From: Struthio camelus
Taxonomy: Eukaryota; Chordata; Aves; Struthioniformes; Struthionidae
Assembly: GCF_040807025.1 (NCBI RefSeq)
Contig: NC_090964.1
Location: 2,356,001 to 2,420,000, forward strand
DNA length: 64,000 bases
Reading direction: 5' to 3'
Positions 57,321 to 64,000 of the stretch are shown here, piece after piece (the stretch's first letter is position 1; the number at the start of each line of letters is the position of its first letter). Under the pieces are notes generated by a model. It was not told the DNA's origin and searched no databases. It saw only the letters and a list, made by a program, of their open reading frames with translations. A program made the translations under genes and the position numbers.

Positions 57321-58350
57321 GGGTCATGACTGGGCGCCGTCTCGCCATGCAGTGCGGCCCGGCGCCTAGGCCTTGCCGCCTAGGCAAGCTGCCGAGGCGG
57401 CTTCCGCGCCTGGCCCTGCGCGTGTCAGGCCTTCTCGAGGAGGCGCTTGGCGCCGCGCCCGCCCGCCGCAGCAGGGTGCCCCCGGTGGCTGCAGAACGCA
57501 GCTACCCAGAGCGGCCCCTTGGCGGCCGTGCGGGGGCGCCAGCCCGCAGCTGCCGGGAGACGGGAAGGAGCCTGTCTGCGCACGCGCGCTCCCGGTGGCC
57601 GGAGCTGACGTCGCGAGGCGGCGCCTGCACTTCGCTCGCGGCCTTCTTTGTCCGGGGCGGCGGCGCGGGCCGAGGCGATGCTGTCGGGCGGCAAGAAGGC
57701 CGCAGAGGCGGCGGCGAGCGGCGGCGGCGAGGGCGGGCCTGAGGCGCCAGTGCCTCCGCCCGCCGTGCCGGGGGCCTTGGGCTCCTCCAGCGAGGGCGGC
57801 GGGGCTTCGGAACGGACGCCCCGCAAGAAGGAGCCGCCGCGGGCTTCGCCGCCGGGCGGTCTATCCGAGCCGCCGGCCTCCGGCGCCGCCCCTGCACCCG
57901 GCGCAGAGACCACGGGCATCGCCGAGACCCCGGAGGGCCGCAGGACCAGCCGCCGTAAGCGGGCCAAAGTAGGTGTCGGGCCCGCGCGGGGGCGGCGCCA
58001 GTGGCCGGGCCTGGCTGAGCGGGGCTGGAGCCGGCCTCAGCGGCGGCCGGAGCCGGCGGGCGCCGCGGCCTCGGGCGGGAGCCGCCGCGGTCCCCTGGCG
58101 GGCGGGGTGTGCTCCGGCCGTTGCGCTGCCGTGCCCATCCCGGGGAGCTCTCCACTGGGCGGCACCGGCTCCCCGGAGGAGGTGGCTGCCAGCCGCGTGG
58201 CCCAGGGACCCGACCCTTCCCTTCCCTTCCCGGGGTGGAGAACTGGGCCGAGCTCCCCGGCATGAGCGGCTGCACAGAGCCGCCCCTGGTTTGGTCGGGC
58301 GTTAACGGGTGGCCCTGATTCGTGGGCTGCCCCGGGGAGCCGAGGGTCCC
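57320..58350. promoter_or_regulatory. CpG island promoter of KDM1A
   Basis: GC-rich and CpG-dense sequence spanning the upstream region, first exon and start of intron 1 of KDM1A. No TATA box is visible. The sequence TGACGTCG at 57606-57613, 65 bases before the start codon, is one base from a full CREB/ATF site (TGACGTCA). The transcription start is unknown. Confidence 0.8.
57678..57968 (+). CDS. KDM1A: KDM1A (LSD1) coding exon 1
   Basis: KDM1A is the nuclear FAD-dependent amine oxidase that removes methyl groups from histone H3 Lys4 (mono- and dimethyl) in CoREST complexes (family knowledge). This exon encodes residues 1-97, the disordered N-terminus. It begins [20 protein letters not shown], has low-complexity Gly/Ala/Pro, then the conserved [20 protein letters not shown], and ends [18 protein letters not shown], which includes the basic nuclear localisation segment. 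The start agrees with the mammalian MLSG start; no in-frame ATG lies closely upstream. The donor is GTAGGT at 57969. The exon is 291 bases and ends in phase 0, joining exactly to the Val codon of exon 2. The Ala-rich run of mammals is shorter here and the middle part differs, as expected for a disordered tail. Confidence 0.95.
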
Positions 58351-61300
58351 TCAAAGATAAACGCGCAGGCTTGCAGGAAGCCAACGTGGTCGGGCATCAT
58401 CAGTACCGATCTTTACAAGAGCTAGGGAATTGGTGCACCGTTGGAGAGTCTGCAGCAGATCTCCAAGATGTACAGGACTTCTTGGTCAAATAGTGAGCAA
58501 TTTTTTTTTGTTTCTTTATTTAAAAAAAAAAACTTTTCTGAATCTAAATTTCTATGATCTTATGTTTTCATTAGGAGCACATTCATAGTGTTAGTAGGAG
58601 TAATAGGGGAGGAGTCTCTCTTAAGGATTATCATGTGCCGGGAGCAGAGCTGGTTTTGCAAGTTTGTAAAGGTAATTGTCCTACTCTGTGCATTGTTCTT
58701 CGGCTTTCTTTGTTTGGCATTGGAGAGCTGAACTGTGCAAAGGGAGCTAGAGGTGAGATTTAGTGATGAAAGCTAAAGGCCCTTTAACAGCTTCCGGTGG
58801 TTTGGGCCTGTAGTATCATTCATCCATATGTTATTATGACCATAGGAGAATACTTTATTTTCATGAAACATGTCTTTTGCTTGGAAACCTTGTTAAAGAA
58901 GATTTTTTTAAGGCCTTGGGTGTACCCAGAACTGGATGTGTTTGATATTGAAGCTGAAATTACTTTTAGGAACCCTGACTGATGTACTGTAGTTGTGGCT
59001 TTGAATGTCTTACTCTTGAGTGCAGTTACATTACATGATAGCCTGACGCTTCCTTTGTGTTTGGGAGCTGTCAAATAAGGTAAATCTAGCGCATCTTCAG
59101 AGGCAGCACGCATGGACTTTATTTGCTTTATAATGGTCTGTTAACAGATAAGAATTGGTGTACTATTTGCAAGCTGTATTTTGGTGATGTTTCTCTGCAT
59201 TGAGAGCACCCATTTGCTAAGGACATTTATTTCCTATAACACAGCATTCCCGTGATTACTTTAAACTAGCCCATGGTGGCACTGCCATGAATCAGCGCAA
59301 ATGTTTATGCTGTGAACTCAGTTGGGGATTTTACCCAGGTTAAAAATAAATCTTGGGAAAAGTTGGTTGGTTTGTTTGGTTTTTAACTTGTTTGTTCTTT
59401 GGAAGTTGTGTGAGCTCAAGGGAGAAGGGAGACTTCAGAGGGGGTAAGATAGCTTCTTTTGGGGGTAGAACTAGTTTTTGTTGGTCTCAAATAATTGTAA
59501 TGCTCTGTTACTACTATCAATTGCTTCAGAGTGGGAATTCACAAAAGGTTCTGGTAGTGGTGTAATGTCTAACACATTTGATCGACATTGAACATGCTGG
59601 ACAGGATGGAATGTAAATATTTGGAAGAGGAATTGCTTAATCTTTGTCACTTGAGCTTGCTACTTAGTGCTAGGGATGTCATTATTATTCATATTGCAAT
59701 CTCAAGATCTTCCACGCTATGTGAATTAATGGGCACACAAAGCATTCTGTGTATGTGTGGGAGGTGGTTGAGGGAAAACATAGATGTATTTGGGAACCCT
59801 CCATTTTGGGCGTGGCTTTACTGAAATTAAAGCAAATTACTGAGTGTGTCGGTGCTTTATTGAACTTAGGCCTTTCCTATACATGCTTTTCCTGATGTGG
59901 CTTTGAATAATACCCATTGATGCCCTTCTTAATGATTGAAGTTTGATTGTAAAAAGTGAAAGTTTCTTCGTTCTTCTTTTGATGAGAAAAGCATTTGTCA
60001 TCTCATGGTAGAAGCTGACCTGTAGGGACACTACCTTTTTTCTTTTATTTTCTCATTGGCTCTGTATTGGGAGAGGTGTTTTTTTTTTTTTTCTTTCCAG
60101 TAGGTAGGGAATTTAATAGCAATAGACAAACCTTTCTTAATTTGGAAAAACAACTATATGTTTTAAGCAATATGTTTAAAACTGTTTAAGCAGTACCCTT
60201 TTAGAGCATCTCCTGGGGTTTCCATGTTCCTTTAAGTTAGAGTAAAGTTTTTTTTTTTAATCGATAGTTTTTTTTTTCTAAACTGAACAGAACAAAATAT
60301 ATATGACAATAAAGTTAACTCATTATTTTGCTTAACTGATATGAAAAATCAGATGAGGACAGAAAGAATGACCTCTCACTATCTTACTGTCACTGGAATT
60401 TTCACTGTTATAGTATTTCCCTTTACTACTTGTTCCCTCATGTCCTCAGATAATTATTGTTTACTTATTTTGGCTTTTAGATTTAAACAAAAACAAATGA
60501 TAACAAACATGCTGTGATTGTAATTTGTTGTATGTCTGCTCTGATAAGAAAATACTTGAGAATTTCAGAGTTCAGTCCAAGATCTGAGGCACTGTACATC
60601 AACATTCCAGCTTGCAAATGTTTCTTCTGAAATACTTAAGACACTTGACACACATTGGTGTGTTTAATGTGGTTCTTGAACCTGAGCCAATAACATGGGA
60701 GTAGTCATGATGCAAGAAATATCATAACTTTTTTCTTTAGAGTCAGGTGAGGTAAATGGAAATCTTAACAGGAATGTTTCAGTTCAACCTACCTGTTCTG
60801 AATCTAGTGTATTGGCTTACCTGAGAGGATTTGCAGGAATTAGCAGTGGACAATTTGAATGTTTAAACTGAATATTTCCAGAGAATGCGTACCCTTTAAG
60901 GCCTATATAGATTCCCAGTGCTGAATAACTTGAAAATACCTGTCTTTTCTGTAAAAAACAGACATTCCTGCTTCATTATCAGTGCTGAAATGTGCCATAG
61001 GTGCAGTATACTCTCATCTGTTTTTTGTTAGACAACAGATGAACATTTGGCAGAAATATATTTTATTCTCTTCCAGTTTTAAGCTTCCAGTTTTACAAGA
61101 AATACTAAACCAGCAGAGACCAGATGTCTCTGAGGTTCTGTCAACTTTAGAAGGAGGGGAAAGAAGGGGGAAAAAAAAAGTCTCTTTCTCTTTCCACTCC
61201 TGTTAACAACCTGCATGGTTCTAACTCCTTTGAACTTACTCTGGCTTTTGTGTGACCACAGAGTAAGCAGATTCATTTTTCCACCCAGGAGAAACCTGTC

Positions 61301-62782
61301 CACTTTTTGAGGGGTGAGTGGGAAGAGACTTAGTGTTCCAGTGGCGTAGTGATTGGAATTGCCTGGTAAAAGGTGTGTGGCACACACCTTGTGCCAGCTA
61401 AGTGGTCAGAAGCAGAGAGGAAAGAGAAGATTGGAAGGCATGTAGCAGGCCCCCTCATTGACTGTGAGATAGATCCAGTCCATCCCATGTACCTTCAATC
61501 ATAGAGACTAGAAGAGTCTTGCTGTAAGGTATAGATAGCTACTAAACATTGTATTTGTGTAACTCCTGAATCTTCCCTGGTTGATTTTTGCTGGACATCT
61601 TTTGGTGGTGCCTTTTGATTTGAATTTTGTGTATTAAATAGCTCCTCTGTGGTTAGATGCTTAGTAAGCTCTAAATTCCATCTAAATCATTATCTGTGGT
61701 CTTGTTTTGTGTTAACCCTTATTCTTGTCATGACTAATTTTAGCTCTGTACGCTACCTCTAGTGATCAAAATCACGTATACCAAATTTACAGGTATGTGT
61801 GGTGCTGTGGTTGTCTCTGATAATCCTTCTGAAGTGTGATTCTTGTGTTGCTGAGTCTGAGATGAGAGATGGCTGAATCCAAGCTAGAGTGTTGAAGAGA
61901 GACACTGCAGGACTGGAGTGCTGGGGAGAGACTTAGAGATTGCTAACGACATTTTTCAGAACTGAGTTTTATTATATGTGGTCTAAAGAGATGAGGCTAG
62001 AAGTCCAGGAGTAGAGGATTAAATTATCATAAGAGAAGAATTAGAGGGCCAAAATAATAGATATGGGATGAAATCCAATTATAAACAAGCACAGAGCAGT
62101 CTGTGTTGGGAACTAATCGCAACTTCTGCTAGCAAATAAAACTCTACTGAGCCACCCGTGTGAGCCTCCTGGAGAGGAGGCAAATGTGATCCTCTGTACC
62201 AGGGGAAATTTTTTCAGGAAAGAGAGTATCTATGGAAGTTACCTCTCTGTACAGGACACTGGTGAGATTTTCTTGGGAAGTCTTGTGTAGAGTTCTGGTC
62301 AGCCATGTTTAACAGATAAATTCAAGTTGGAGCATATAAGATAAAGGCTGGTCGATAATGAGAGTCAAGAGCCTATTATGTGATAGGAGACTAGAAATTT
62401 AGTTTTACTCTAATGGATTGGACTGGAAGGGGATTTGTCATCCATAAATATGTTGTGGAGGTAAAGGTAGGGAAGTAAATTACAGAGGTTAAAAGAAAAT
62501 ACTGACTCAAAACCGAATACATATAAACTAGGCTAGTTATTAGGAGAAAGTTCCTACTATGGGACAATTAGGTGTTGAAGCTAGTAGCGAAGGTGAAAAC
62601 ACAAAGAACTTGTTAAGCTGCTGAAAACTTGTATAACACAGTGCCTGTGATAGGATTTTGGACAAGGTAACCTAGGCCTTTTCTTTGCACCTGTAAGCGA
62701 TTATGTTGCTGGTGGTGTTCATTTAGTAAAGTTAAACTCGGATTGCTTCAGTGTGTTTATCCTGTGGCTGTGCTCTTTATAG
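57969..62782 (+). other. KDM1A: KDM1A intron 1
   Basis: Intron of 4.8 kb. The first 380 bases are CpG-island sequence, including a CCCTT-type tract near 58216-58231. The rest is AT-rich with T and A runs near 58500-58532 and 60080-60092, and an ancient CR1/L3-like remnant at about 62236-62600. No extra exon recognised. Confidence 0.8.
62236..62600 (+). mobile_element. Ancient CR1/L3-like LINE remnant, + strand
   Basis: A very diverged LINE 3' half. Recognisable in order: GTGTAGAGTTCTGGTCAGCC with ATGTTTAACAGATAAATTCAAGTTGGAG, then the equivalent of the conserved C-terminal stretch, then TTATTAGGAGAAAGTTCCTA CTATGGGACAATTAGG. The same series occurs in old amniote CR1/L3 copies. Its age contrasts with the CR1 copies at 37 and 54 kb. 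Confidence 0.55.

Positions 62783-64000
<1,218 letters not shown>

Noticed and set aside
57502-58275. 257-codon minus-strand open frame over KDM1A exon 1
   Set aside because: Typical CpG-island artefact: Arg/Pro/Ala-rich, opposite the real exon, no domain.

Overview
The window looks like a piece of a bird chromosome. It holds vertebrate multi-exon genes with GT/AG introns, CpG-island promoters, AT-richer introns, and several CR1 LINE fragments whose 3' ends carry the avian-type short repeat (attctgtg, twice). I cannot name the species.

Three protein genes lie on the + strand, head to tail. (1) RLF, a large C2H2 zinc-finger protein: only its last three coding exons are inside (2582-2718, 7185-7326, 10812-15545), with the 5' part off the left edge. 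The last exon alone encodes 1577 residues and 15 recognisable zinc fingers. (2) ZMPSTE24 (FACE-1), the membrane zinc protease that matures prelamin A: complete, 10 coding exons from 28621 to 50207, 465 residues, with the HELGH zinc site encoded at 47168-47182. (3) KDM1A (LSD1), the FAD-dependent histone demethylase: its first two coding exons (57678-57968, 62783-62948), the remainder running off the right edge. ZMPSTE24 and KDM1A each start inside a clear CpG island. All splice sites and reading phases listed were checked by hand and join cleanly.

The rest is introns, two intergenic spacers (about 15.95-28.2 kb and 50.8-57.3 kb) and repeats. Repeats include young CR1 copies (30.8-31.6, 37.3-37.7, 52.2-54.4, 55.2-55.4 kb), a long old CR1 on the minus strand with + strand CR1 pieces inside it (23.5-25.5 kb), another minus-strand CR1 (56.3-56.6 kb), very old CR1/L3-like remnants (47.9 and 62.2 kb), and a decayed LINE at about 26.2-27.9 kb whose broken reading frames resemble Tx1/L1-type LINE proteins rather than CR1.

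The three genes do not form a pathway; they are ordinary neighbours with separate promoters or unrelated functions. RLF and ZMPSTE24 are also close together in human 1p34, but human KDM1A is far away in 1p36, so the ZMPSTE24-KDM1A junction marks a rearrangement between the bird and mammal lineages. I found no evidence of an undescribed biological system. The most notable items are the Tx1-like LINE remnant, the GGGGCC tract in ZMPSTE24 intron 1, the nested CR1s and the gene-order junction.
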